NCBI GenBank assembly: GCA_016197205.1
Contig: JACPWG010000097.1
Span: 1-47,093, forward strand
Reading direction: 5' to 3'
DNA from: Planctomycetota bacterium
GTDB lineage: Bacteria > Planctomycetota > MHYJ01 > WSZJ01 > JACPWG01
Length of the DNA: 47,093 bases
Shown here: positions 1-8,800 of the stretch, piece after piece
How the letters are laid out: each line of letters opens with the position of its first letter
Position numbering within the stretch: the stretch's first letter is position 1
The notes under the pieces: generated by a model
Seen by the model: the letters and a program-made list of their open reading frames with translations, nothing else
What the model was told of the DNA's origin: nothing
Databases searched by the model: none
Position numbers and translations under genes: made by a program

Positions 1-272
1 AGCTAAAATCGATCTCTCAGTGCGTTGCCCGCGATTATCGCCGGTAGAGGAGGGTGGACTCGGCGCCCGGCCTCTGCGTCTCCGCGTCTCTGTGTAAAAG
101 TCCCGCATTCGACCCACACGGCCGGTCCGAATTTCAAATGGGTGTGGCTACTTTTCGTAGGCCCCCTGAAGGGGGTACTACAAACAGTGGGTGCTGCTCT
201 CGGAACCTACTGTTCGTAGTACCGCCTTCAGGCGGTCTGGGCGTTGTCGTCGAAAAGTAGCCACACCCATTT
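1..272 (+). repeat. Left copy of 272-bp direct repeat
   Basis: Aligns without gaps to 12350-12621. The first ~135 bp differ at a couple of dozen positions, whereas the last 137 bp (the foldback element) differ at only two. The pair brackets the cyclase/FAD-oxidoreductase block. Because this copy begins at the window edge, it may extend further left. Confidence 0.9.
136..272 (+). repeat. 137-bp foldback element, copy 1
   Basis: A 22-bp perfect terminal inverted repeat (136-157 and 251-272) encloses an imperfect inverted duplication. The inner arms (around 158-192 and 206-240) are also complementary, around a short centre near 193-205. The whole unit could fold into one long hairpin. There is no coding potential. 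It resembles a MITE or large REP/BIME-type element. Near-identical copy at 12485-12621, diverged copy at 5121-5247. Confidence 0.85.
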
Positions 273-667
273 CAAATTGCAAAGAGTCGAATTTCAAATT
301 TCGCCCGCGGCTAGTTGGGACGCGGAACCATGATATAGCCACTTGCCGCCCTCGGTCGCGTTTAGCCTTTGTTCGGGTCATTGTTCGATTTTGGTTGCGG
401 CTCTGTCGCATTAGGCTATCGCCCCGTGGGATTTCCGCGTCGGGCGCGAGTCTTACGGGGACAATGAGCAATGCCCAAATGACCAATGCCCCAGGGCTTG
501 CGCTCCAGAGGCGAAGAAGGATGACAGCGCCGCGACACTGACGCAGGTCACGTGTCCGGTCTGGTCATTCGGGCTTGGTCATTGATTGGTCATTGGATCC
601 CTACCGTTCGACTTCTTGTAAGCCTGTCGCGATTTCGGAAGCCGTGCGCTCCGCCCACGGAAGGACG
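273..667. other. Noncoding stretch
   Basis: No credible gene on either strand. The reading frames are short, Arg/Pro-rich and lack ribosome binding sites. This is the region downstream of the minus-strand cyclase gene. Confidence 0.6.
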
Positions 668-729
668 AGCCACCGAAGACGCCGAACGACCCGTCGTGAA
701 ATTCGGCGTCTTCAGCGTCTTCGGTGGCT
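668..729 (-). repeat. Palindromic hairpin at the cyclase stop codon
   Basis: The arm AGCCACCGAAGACGC at 668-682 is complementary to the arm ending at 729, so the hairpin overlaps the TAG stop (728-730) of the cyclase gene. No T-tract follows, so it is not a standard intrinsic terminator. Related sequence recurs at 19368-19405 and 40309-40345, which suggests a dispersed family. Confidence 0.6.
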
Positions 730-3700
730 AATCATCGTCTTTGGGTTTCGGGCGCGCGCCCGCCCCTCCCCCGTCCTTCTGCGCCGCGCGCAATCGCCCC
801 AGGTCGTGCGTCGCGCCGACGCTCTCGAAAAGCGCCGCGGCCCGCGCAAGGAGCGGCCCGCGCTCCGATCCGGAGGCGCGGAGACCCAACTCGGCGAGCG
901 CACGCGCCTCCTCATACGGCATGCCCCGGCGATTCGCAAGCCGCGCGGAGCGCTCCCAGGCCCGCCGCGCACCTCGGCGCGCGCCATCCAGCTCGCGGCA
1001 ACGACCGAGCGCGAAGAGGGCGAGCGGCTGTACCACGGCGTTTTGGACGCCCATGATCCGGAGCGCGCGGCAGGCGCGCCACGCGTGCTCCCGCCACATC
1101 GCGGCGGCGCCCGACACCTGTTCCCGCGCCCACAGCTCGAGAAACACTTCCAGTCCCCCGACGACGCCCCATGCCGTGTACACGGTGGCCGGCATGCCGC
1201 GGGCCACGAGCCGCGAGAAGGCGTCCGCGCACTCCCGGGCTGCGCCCAGCTCCCCCCGCCGGAGCCGCACGGCGGCCAGCGTCCCCTGCGCCAGGATCGC
1301 GTCTCCATGATCGAGCGGGCAGGCAAGCACCGCCTCCAGGTTCCGCGCGAGCTCCTCGGCGCACGGCCCGCGCGCGAGCGCGACGATCCCCCGGCAGGCG
1401 TGCCCCCACACGCGGTACTTCGGCGGCCCGTCCGGACCGCACACGGCGAGGACGGCCTCCAGCGCCCGCTCCGCGACGACGAGACGCCCGCGAAAAAGGG
1501 CGGCGTACCCGGTCGCGCCCTGCGTCATTTCCCAGCGGAAGCGGTCCCCGAGCCGGTCGAACTCCCGAAGCGCGGACGCGAAGCACTCGTCCGCCACCTC
1601 CCACTTCGCCGCCGAATAATGGTAAACCCCCCGGACAAACCACGACCAGGCCAGCGTGCCCGGTTCGCCGGACCGTTCCGCCTCCTCGATCGACCGCAAG
1701 CTGTAGTGTCGCGCGAGGCCGTGTAGACACGAGAGTCCGGCGGCGATCGAAACGGTCATGTAGGCGTGCGCCCGGTCGTGGGGGCTGTCCGACCGCTCGG
1801 CGAAGTTGAGTCCGGCAAAGGTCGCGTGGAGGAGCCCAAACAGGTCCTGCTCGAAGAAGGCCGCCTGCGAGAGCCGGTGATGAATGTGGGCCGCCTCCCG
1901 AGCCGCCTCCCGCCGGTCCGCCCGCACGAGCAGCCACCCGGCCGGCGCCACGAGGTGGAGCCCCTGCCGCAGGACGTGTCCGACGAGGCCGAGGCCCTGG
2001 GAGACGCGGCCGGCCGGCAGCGCGTACCCCCAGACGGAGAGCGCCTTGGCGTAGTGCGTCCGCGCCCGATCGAACTCGCCGAGGCCGAACCAAGCGTCGC
2101 CGAGCCGACCCTCCCAGCTCGCGCGCCTCGCGGGCCCGGCGAGCGGGGGGCTCTGGTCCGCCTGCTCCAGCGCGAGCCGGAAGAACGTTACCGCCACGCG
2201 GTTCGAAAAGCCGCGCAGCGCCTGTTCTCCGGCCTTTTCGAGATAGTCGACGGCCCGATCCGCCTCGCGCGCCTGCGTCCAGTGGTGCGCGAGGAGAGGA
2301 TAATGAGGAGAGAGATCGGAGGCGAAGGTCCGCTCGTACCACTCGGCGACCGCCCGATGCAACTGTCGGCGCTGCCCGAACACGAGCAAGGCATAGACGA
2401 CGTCGCGCGTGATGCCGTGCTTGAAGACGTAGCCGGGGTTGGACTGGGCCGGGTCCCGGAGGAAGAGCCCCTGCTGCTCGATCCGGACGAGGTGTTCGGC
2501 CAGCCGCGGCCGGTCCGAGTCCAGCGGATACACGTCGCTGAGCAGTTGCAGCGGGACGACGCGCCCGATCACGCTCGCCACCTTGAGGGCGAGCTGCTCG
2601 GGCTGCAACAGGCGGTCGATGCGGCTCGTGATCACGCCCTCGATGGTGTCCGGAAACTTGAGCGCGGCCAAGTCCTCCGAGCCCGCGGCGAGACGACAGG
2701 TCCCGTCCGAAAGCTCGAGGAGGCCCGCGTCGCGCAGCGCGTACACCAACTCCTCGACGAAGAACGGGTGTCCTTCCGCCCTCCGAAGGATCAGCTCCCG
2801 AACCGGCCCGGCCAACGCCGCGACTCCGAGCCGGCGACAGGCCAGCGTCTGCGCATCTTCCTCAGAGAGGACGTCGAGGCGCAGTCGCACCGCCTCGGGG
2901 CTCTCGAGGAGGACCCGGACCTCCTCCGGGGCGGGGGACGGCACGGGGCGAAAGACCACGACCAGAAGCAGCGAACGCACCCTGCGGCGGACGGCGAGGG
3001 CGAGCGACCAGGAGGCCGAGTCCATCCAGTGCGCGTCTTCCAGCACCAGGACCGCGGGGGCGCCCCCCACCTGCCTCCGAAGCAGATGGACGAGCAGCTC
3101 GCGCAGGCAATCGGCGCGCGCCTGTTCGCTCATGTGCCGCGAAAGGTCGTTCTCGGGCAGTTCCACCGACAGGAGCGTCGCGAGGAGCGGCGTCCAGGCC
3201 GCCAAGCCGGGTTCGTTTCGGAATGGGGCCAGGACGCGCTCGCGTCGCGCCTCGGGATTCGGCGCCGCGCCGAGCTCGAGGAGCGAAGCGAAGATCTCTC
3301 GCCAGGGGAAATGCGCGGTCGCGCTTTCGACCTGGTCGCCGGCCCCGAGAAGGCAAGGCAGGCCGAGCGCCCGCGCTTCCGCGAGCAGGAACTCGACGAG
3401 CTTCGACTTGCCGATGCCCGGCTCCCCCTCCACCAGGACCAGGCCGCCGCGGGGCCCGGCCGCGGGGCCGCCGGCGAGGTCGCTCCGTCCCTCCTCGACG
3501 AGATCGCGGAGCCGCTCGACAAGGAGCCTGCGCTCCGACTCCCTGCCCACCAAGGGGTCGGGTCCGGAACGGGCGCCGTGGCGACGCGGGCTCTCGTGTC
3601 GACGGATGATGTCGGTCCGCCCGCGCTCGCTCGCCGGCTCGGCGGACGGAGGCGCGGACGCCGGCCGATGCGCGGGCACAGGGCCCGCCTTCCCTTTGAG

Positions 3701-5056
3701 CACGAGGTCCGGAACGGACTCGAAGGCGAGGAAACCCTCCGCGGCCTTCCGCGTGGCCGAGTCACAAAGGATGTTTCCCGCCGCGGCGTGCACGAGGCGC
3801 GCCGCGAGGTTGACCTCGTCCCCCAGGATCGTGTAGAGGCGACGTGAGCGTCCGCCCTGCGTGCCGGTGAAGACGTGGCCCGTGGTCACGCCGGCCGAGC
3901 CCCTCAGGCCGAGCGCGGCCAGCGCGGCCAGCATCTCTTGGGCGGCCTGCACCGCGCGGATCGGGTCCTCCTCGTGCGCGAGGAGAGGCAGGCCCCAGGC
4001 CGCGATGAACGTGGAGCCTTTGTCGTCGACCATGAACTGGTGCAGGCTTCCCTCGTATTTCACGAGAAAGGTCTGCAGCATCGCGACCGCGCGATGGACG
4101 CGGTCCAGCGCGTCGGGCGCGTCATAGTCGATGCCCGCGATGCTGAGGAAAAGCACCGTGAGCCGGCGGAACTCCGAGAGCCACTGCGTGTGGCCCGCGT
4201 CGATGCGCGCGAGCACGGTCGCGGGGATGAAGGCCCGCAGCGCGGCGATGGCTTCCACGGACGGCGCCGGACGCGCGGTGGGCGGCGCAGCGGCGATGGG
4301 GCCGGCAGCCGTGGCGGAGGCCGGAGGGGCGCCGAGGGCCGGACCGCGCACCGACACGAGCCGGGCGCAGCCTTCGGGGAGGGCGCGCGCTTCGGCCACG
4401 TCACGCAGCAGAGCGGCGGCGGCGGCCGACAGGACGACGTCCCCGGGCTCCGCTACGCGCTGGGCGCTCTCCATCTGGGCGAGCGGCTGACCGGCCACGA
4501 GGAACTCCCAACGGCCGCCGACGCCGCCGACGGCGCCCAGGAGGATGCGTCCCGCCCCCACGCCGATCCGGAAGCGCAGCTTCGTCTCCGACCCGACTTC
4601 AAACCAGTCGAGCGCGGCCTGGATCGCGAGCCCGCAGGCGGCCGTCCGCCGGGCCGCCTCCGCCACCCCCTCGGGCGTCTCGGAGCGCCAAAAGGCGAGC
4701 GTCGCGTCCCCCGCGAAGCTCACCGTCTCCCCGCCGTGCGCCACGACCAACTCGTCGAGCCTGCCGAGAAAAGCCTCGAGCATCCGACTTAATTCCTCGG
4801 CCCCCTCCGGCCCCCGACGCGCGAGTCGCTCCGCCAGCGACGTGAAGCCCAGGATGTCCGCGAAGAGGACCGCGCCCCAGCCCCGCTCCTCGTACGGGCC
4901 GGGCGCCCTTCCAGGGTCCGCCGCGATCCGACGCCGAACGGAGGCCGGCACCCAGCTCGAGAGGAGCTCGAACAGCTCCCCGGGCGTGGACGCCTGAACC
5001 GTTCCGTCTCCGCAGCCAAGGGTCCCGGCCCCGGCCGCTCCGCCGACCTTGTTCAT
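728..5056 (-). CDS. Soluble adenylyl cyclase-like protein: two cyclase domains, AAA ATPase, TPR
   Basis: A 1442-aa cytoplasmic signalling protein. The ATG at 5056 is chosen because GAGGAG lies 6 nt upstream and the frame above it runs through a repeat. The first class III cyclase domain (about 58-230) has FADILGFT and FAGD, supplying both metal-binding Asp. The second (about 297-450) has lost the first Asp (LSIAG) but keeps a DDKGSTF segment. Next come a P-loop ATPase (GEPGIGKSK near 548, Walker B LVLEDAHWMD near 670) and a long TPR-like helical half. This C1-C2-ATPase-TPR order is that of mammalian sAC (ADCY10) and its bacterial relatives, where C1 and C2 form one active site. The usual cyclase Lys before GD appears as Ser, so the ATP versus GTP preference is unclear. 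cAMP synthesis and bicarbonate sensing are inferred from the family. Confidence 0.9.
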   Translation of the reverse strand: MNKVGGAAGAGTLGCGDGTVQASTPGELFELLSSWVPASVRRRIAADPGRAPGPYEERGWGAVLFADILGFTSLAERLARRGPEGAEELSRMLEAFLGRLDELVVAHGGETVSFAGDATLAFWRSETPEGVAEAARRTAACGLAIQAALDWFEVGSETKLRFRIGVGAGRILLGAVGGVGGRWEFLVAGQPLAQMESAQRVAEPGDVVLSAAAAALLRDVAEARALPEGCARLVSVRGPALGAPPASATAAGPIAAAPPTARPAPSVEAIAALRAFIPATVLARIDAGHTQWLSEFRRLTVLFLSIAGIDYDAPDALDRVHRAVAMLQTFLVKYEGSLHQFMVDDKGSTFIAAWGLPLLAHEEDPIRAVQAAQEMLAALAALGLRGSAGVTTGHVFTGTQGGRSRRLYTILGDEVNLAARLVHAAAGNILCDSATRKAAEGFLAFESVPDLVLKGKAGPVPAHRPASAPPSAEPASERGRTDIIRRHESPRRHGARSGPDPLVGRESERRLLVERLRDLVEEGRSDLAGGPAAGPRGGLVLVEGEPGIGKSKLVEFLLAEARALGLPCLLGAGDQVESATAHFPWREIFASLLELGAAPNPEARRERVLAPFRNEPGLAAWTPLLATLLSVELPENDLSRHMSEQARADCLRELLVHLLRRQVGGAPAVLVLEDAHWMDSASWSLALAVRRRVRSLLLVVVFRPVPSPAPEEVRVLLESPEAVRLRLDVLSEEDAQTLACRRLGVAALAGPVRELILRRAEGHPFFVEELVYALRDAGLLELSDGTCRLAAGSEDLAALKFPDTIEGVITSRIDRLLQPEQLALKVASVIGRVVPLQLLSDVYPLDSDRPRLAEHLVRIEQQGLFLRDPAQSNPGYVFKHGITRDVVYALLVFGQRRQLHRAVAEWYERTFASDLSPHYPLLAHHWTQAREADRAVDYLEKAGEQALRGFSNRVAVTFFRLALEQADQSPPLAGPARRASWEGRLGDAWFGLGEFDRARTHYAKALSVWGYALPAGRVSQGLGLVGHVLRQGLHLVAPAGWLLVRADRREAAREAAHIHHRLSQAAFFEQDLFGLLHATFAGLNFAERSDSPHDRAHAYMTVSIAAGLSCLHGLARHYSLRSIEEAERSGEPGTLAWSWFVRGVYHYSAAKWEVADECFASALREFDRLGDRFRWEMTQGATGYAALFRGRLVVAERALEAVLAVCGPDGPPKYRVWGHACRGIVALARGPCAEELARNLEAVLACPLDHGDAILAQGTLAAVRLRRGELGAARECADAFSRLVARGMPATVYTAWGVVGGLEVFLELWAREQVSGAAAMWREHAWRACRALRIMGVQNAVVQPLALFALGRCRELDGARRGARRAWERSARLANRRGMPYEEARALAELGLRASGSERGPLLARAAALFESVGATHDLGRLRAAQKDGGGAGARPKPKDDD

Positions 5057-5120
5057 GCTCCGCTCCTCGGGACCGGCGCGCCGCTCGGCCGGAGCCCGAA
5101 ATCGCCTGGCCTTCGGCGAC

Positions 5121-5247
5121 TGTGGCTGCGCTTCGTCAGCCCCCGGAAGGGGGGACTCCGAACAGGGTGTGCCGCCCTCGGAACCCACTGCTCGTAGCAC
5201 CGCCTTCAGGCGGTCTGGGCCCAGTCCTCGAACAGCAGCCCCACCCG
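5121..5247 (+). repeat. Diverged foldback element, copy 3
   Basis: Same order of motifs as the elements at 136-272 and 12485-12621 (TGTGGCT at the left end, CCGCCTTCAGGCGGTCTGGG in the right arm, AGCAGCCCCACCC at the right end) but with many substitutions. It sits about 65 bp upstream of the cyclase start, so it probably lies in that gene's leader or promoter region. Confidence 0.7.
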
Positions 5248-5424
5248 CCTCCCGCGCTTCCTCCCGTTCGCCGAACGCCCTTCGCGCAGGGACGGGGGGC
5301 GTACGAGCCGAAGAACCGAAGAGAGGCCGGACCTGGTGCGTGATCGCTTGCCCCGCTTCCGCCGCGATACAGGTCCACGACCATCCTACCGTCCTGCCCC
5401 AGGCGAAGCGAGGGAAAAGGGGGC

Positions 5425-5697
5425 GTAACCGTTCACGGGGGAGGCAGGGACGAACGGAGGCTTCGCGGATGACCTTCGCTGGCTTCGCGAGCACACGATC
5501 CTCCGAGAGTCATGGTGTCGGCTTTTTTTCTGACAGGATCACAGGATCAACGGGATACGGCATCGAAAGATCCGGTTGATCCTGTTATCCTGTCAAAAAA
5601 GAGTCGCAAGCTTCTTGAATCGGGGTGTCGGTCCCTCCGTGCATCCTCCGAGCGTCCGTACCTCCGTGGTGATCCACACCTCCCCGTGAACGGTTAC
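5425..5697. repeat. Nested inverted repeat, possible MITE
   Basis: A perfect 16-bp outer inverted repeat (GTAACCGTTCACGGGG at 5425-5440; complement at 5682-5697) flanks an inner hairpin. The inner arms, 5531-5551 and 5575-5595, match at 20 of 21 positions (TGACAGGATNACAGGATCAAC) and are bordered by a T7 run on the left and an A6 run on the right. Each arm is followed by A rather than T in its own direction, so terminator function is unlikely. A relative of the inner hairpin occurs at 40058-40118, also between divergent genes. Confidence 0.7.
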
Positions 5698-5763
5698 AAG
5701 GGGGCGAGCCTTCCGACGCCGCGTGCCTCGGCACGCCCGCAACCATCGGCCCCTCCGACACTG

Positions 5764-5792
5764 TTGACAGTCCGTCCCTCATCGGGTACGCT
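5764..5792 (+). promoter_or_regulatory. Sigma70-type promoter of the FAD/ADC fusion gene
   Basis: TTGACA (5764-5769), 17-bp spacer, TACGCT (5787-5792). Predicted start of transcription is near 5799, giving a leader of about 24 nt that contains the GGGAGGG ribosome binding site. Confidence 0.7.
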
Positions 5793-5822
5793 ACCTTCTG
5801 TCGTCCGTGGGAGGGTGGTGCC

Positions 5823-8800
5823 ATGTCGAAAAAAAAGGTTGCGATCTTGGGGGGCGGACCCGCTTCCCTCGCGGCCGCGTTCGAGCTCACGCGCACGTGG
5901 GGGCTGCGTCGGCGGTACGAGGTGACGGTCTATCAAATGGGCTGGCGCCTCGGCGGGAAATGCGCGAGCAGCCGCAGACCCGTCTTGGAAGACGGGCGCG
6001 TCGTCGGCTCGCGCGTCGAAGAGCACGGACTCCACGTCTGGTTCGGGCTGTACGAAAACGCCTTCGGCCTCCTGCGGGAATGCTACCGTGAGCTCGCCGC
6101 CGGCGGGGGCGAGGAGAAATTCCGGGACGTGGACGACGCCTTCCAGGCCTGCCGCTTCACTCCGCTCGGCACGCCGCGACCGGACGGGACCTGGACCTAC
6201 CAGCCCGTGCTCTGGCCGGCGGCCAAGGGTCACCCGGGGGACGGGACTCCGATCTTCACCCCCTGGTCCGCGATCTCGCACTTCATGGAGCTCCTGCACG
6301 GCATCCTGCAGCCGATCCGAAACGAGACCGAGGGTTCGCAACCGCCGCCGGCCGAGCAACCGCCGCCGGCCGAGCAACCGCCGCCGGCCGAGCAACCGCC
6401 GCCGGCCGAGCAACCGACGGCGACGCGGCAGGGTGAGGCCGACCCGGACGCCGCGCTGAACCCGCCCTGGGTCCTGCGCCTCCTCGGCGAGTCCGCGCGC
6501 GCGGCAAGACGCACGTCGCCGCCGGCGGCCGTCCGTCGGCGGTCCGAGCTTTTCGACCGCGCGCACGATTGGACGCGGATGCTCGCCTCGTCGTTCGTCC
6601 CCGCCGGCCCGCTGCACGCCGAAGGGATCGCCTGGCACCTCGCGACCGTGCGGGAGACCTATGGCGAAAAGGTCGGCGCTCGTCTGAAGGCAAAGAAGGA
6701 GGACGCCTCCCGGCTCGCCTTTCTGTGGGAGGCCTTCGACCTCGGCACGACGATCGTGCGGGGGATGCTGGACCCGCGCTGGGGGATCATCCAACACATG
6801 GACCTCGACCGGATCAACCACCTCGAGTTCCGGGACTGGCTCGTGGAGAGCGGCGCCGACCGGGACGCGGTACGCCGATCCGACCTCGTCCGCGCCCTGC
6901 ACGACACCTGCTTCGCCTACGAAGACGGGAATCGCGAGCGACCGACCTTCGCGGCCGGGACGGCCCTGCGCGTCCTCCTCCGCATCGTCGCGACGTACAA
7001 GGACTCGGTGCTCTTCCTTTTGAAGGCCGGCATGGGCGAGGCCGTGATCGCGCCGCTCTACCAGGTCCTCAGGCTTCGCGGCGTGCGCTTCCGGTTTTTC
7101 CGCAAGGTCCAGAAGCTGGAGCCGACCGCGGGCGCGGACTCGCCGGGCATCGGACGCATCCGTCTCGGCGTCCAGGCGAGACTCAAAGCGGACCGGCCGG
7201 GGGACCCGAAGAAAGGAGCGGCCGAATACGACCCGCTGAAATTGGAAGACGGCTTGAGGTATTGGCCCGAGGAGCCCAAGTGGGAGGAACTCGAAGGCGG
7301 GGAGCTCCTCAAAGCGCAAAAGGTCAACTTCGAGTCGAACTGGTGCAGTCGTTCGGTGGACGGGCGACTCGAGCCGTTCGCACCCGTCGCGGAGGAAGTG
7401 CTGGAACGGGGGAAGGACTTCGACCTGGCCATCCTCGGCATTTCGCTGGGCGCCTTCAAGAAGCTGAACGACCGCGAGCCGACGATGTGCGACGAGTTGT
7501 ATGCGAAGAGCGAGCGCTTCGGTCGAATGGCGGAAAAGCTTGGGCTCGTGCCGACCCAGGCGGTCGGGGTATGGATGACGAAGGACCTCCCCGGACTGGG
7601 CTGGCCGGGCCCTACGGACGCGGGCCCGACGGCCATGGTCTCGGGTCCCTACGAGCTGGACATCTGGGCCGACATGAGCCGGATCCTCGCCCACGAGCGC
7701 TGGGCGACCGGCAAGGCGCCCGCCTCCGCTTTCCAATTTTGCGGCGTATTCGACACGCGCATCGGCGAAGAAAGGCGGGAGCACCTCTACCGGCTGCCCA
7801 CGACGGACACGAGCGTGCCCGCGACCGCGGAGGAGCGGGTGCGCGACCACGCCCGCGACTGGTTCGGCAAGCACCGGAGCTTCCTCTGGCCCGAGGCGAC
7901 CGGGGAGATGTACCACGACCCGGCGCGGCGCGCCGGCGAAGCGCGCCTCCTGGCCCAGCACTTCCGGGCCAACGTGGATCCCACAGAGTGCTGCGTCCTG
8001 TCCCCGGCCGGGAACACCGACTATCGGCTCCGGACCGACGAGTCGGGCTTCGAAAACCTCTACCTGGCCGGCGACTGGACCCGGACCGGGCTCGACGCGG
8101 CGTGCGTGGAGTCCGCGGTGATGTCGGGTCGACAGGCGTCGCGCGCGATCTGCGGGTCCCCGCGCAACGTCCCCGGCGAGACCTTTCTCACGTCGCAGGG
8201 GGGCCTCGGCCTCTTCTCCCGATGGTTCCTCGCGCTCGCGACGTGCCTTCTCGAGTGGGTCGCCGGCAGCCCCCGGCCGCGCACGCCCCGGCTACCCTGG
8301 TTCGTCTCGCGCGTGGGAACCGGGGCGCAGTCCCTGCTGCCGCCGGGCCAGTACCAGGACGCGCGGGCCTGCGTCTTCACGCTCGCGATCGATCCGAACC
8401 GGCGTGCGGAGCTCCAGGGCTTCGTCGATCAGCAACTGAACCTGCCCACGGGTGGGGAGCTTCGCTACCGCGTGCTCGGGTCGAAGGTGCTCCTGAGCTT
8501 TTTGGAAGGGCCGAGGCTGACGGCGCCGACGGATGCCATCGGCTTCCTGCACGCCCGGGAGTGTGCGCTCTGGGTTCCCCTCGCCGTCGTGGAGGAGGGG
8601 CGCAGGGGCGCGTCGCGCATCGTGTTCTGGATGCCTTACATCTTCGTCGACACGTCGATCGCGATGGCTACGGGCCGGGAGAGCTGGGGGTTCGCGAAGG
8701 AGATCGCGAAGATCGAGATCCCTGTGCCGGACGACCCGCGGCCGGAGTTCGTCGTCAGTCCCACGCTCTTCGAAGAGCTTGGTCCCGACACGCAAGGCCT

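Larger units (their letters stand above)
5057..5822. other. Divergent intergenic region, repeat-rich
   Basis: Lies between the divergent cyclase and FAD-oxidoreductase genes. It holds a diverged foldback copy (5121-5247), a nested inverted-repeat structure (5425-5697) and a good plus-strand promoter (5764-5792). No gene seen. Confidence 0.7.

Noticed and set aside
5057..5494. N-terminal extension of the cyclase to 5494
   Set aside because: The extension is translated repeat sequence with no domain; a good ribosome binding site sits directly before the ATG at 5056.
5523..5602. T-run, hairpin, A-run structure as a bidirectional terminator
   Set aside because: In both directions the stem is followed by A rather than T, and the flanking genes are divergent, so neither ends here.
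5694..7961. Long minus-strand open frame opposite the FAD/ADC gene
   Set aside because: No recognisable domain; the plus-strand gene has promoter, ribosome binding site and FAD motifs.
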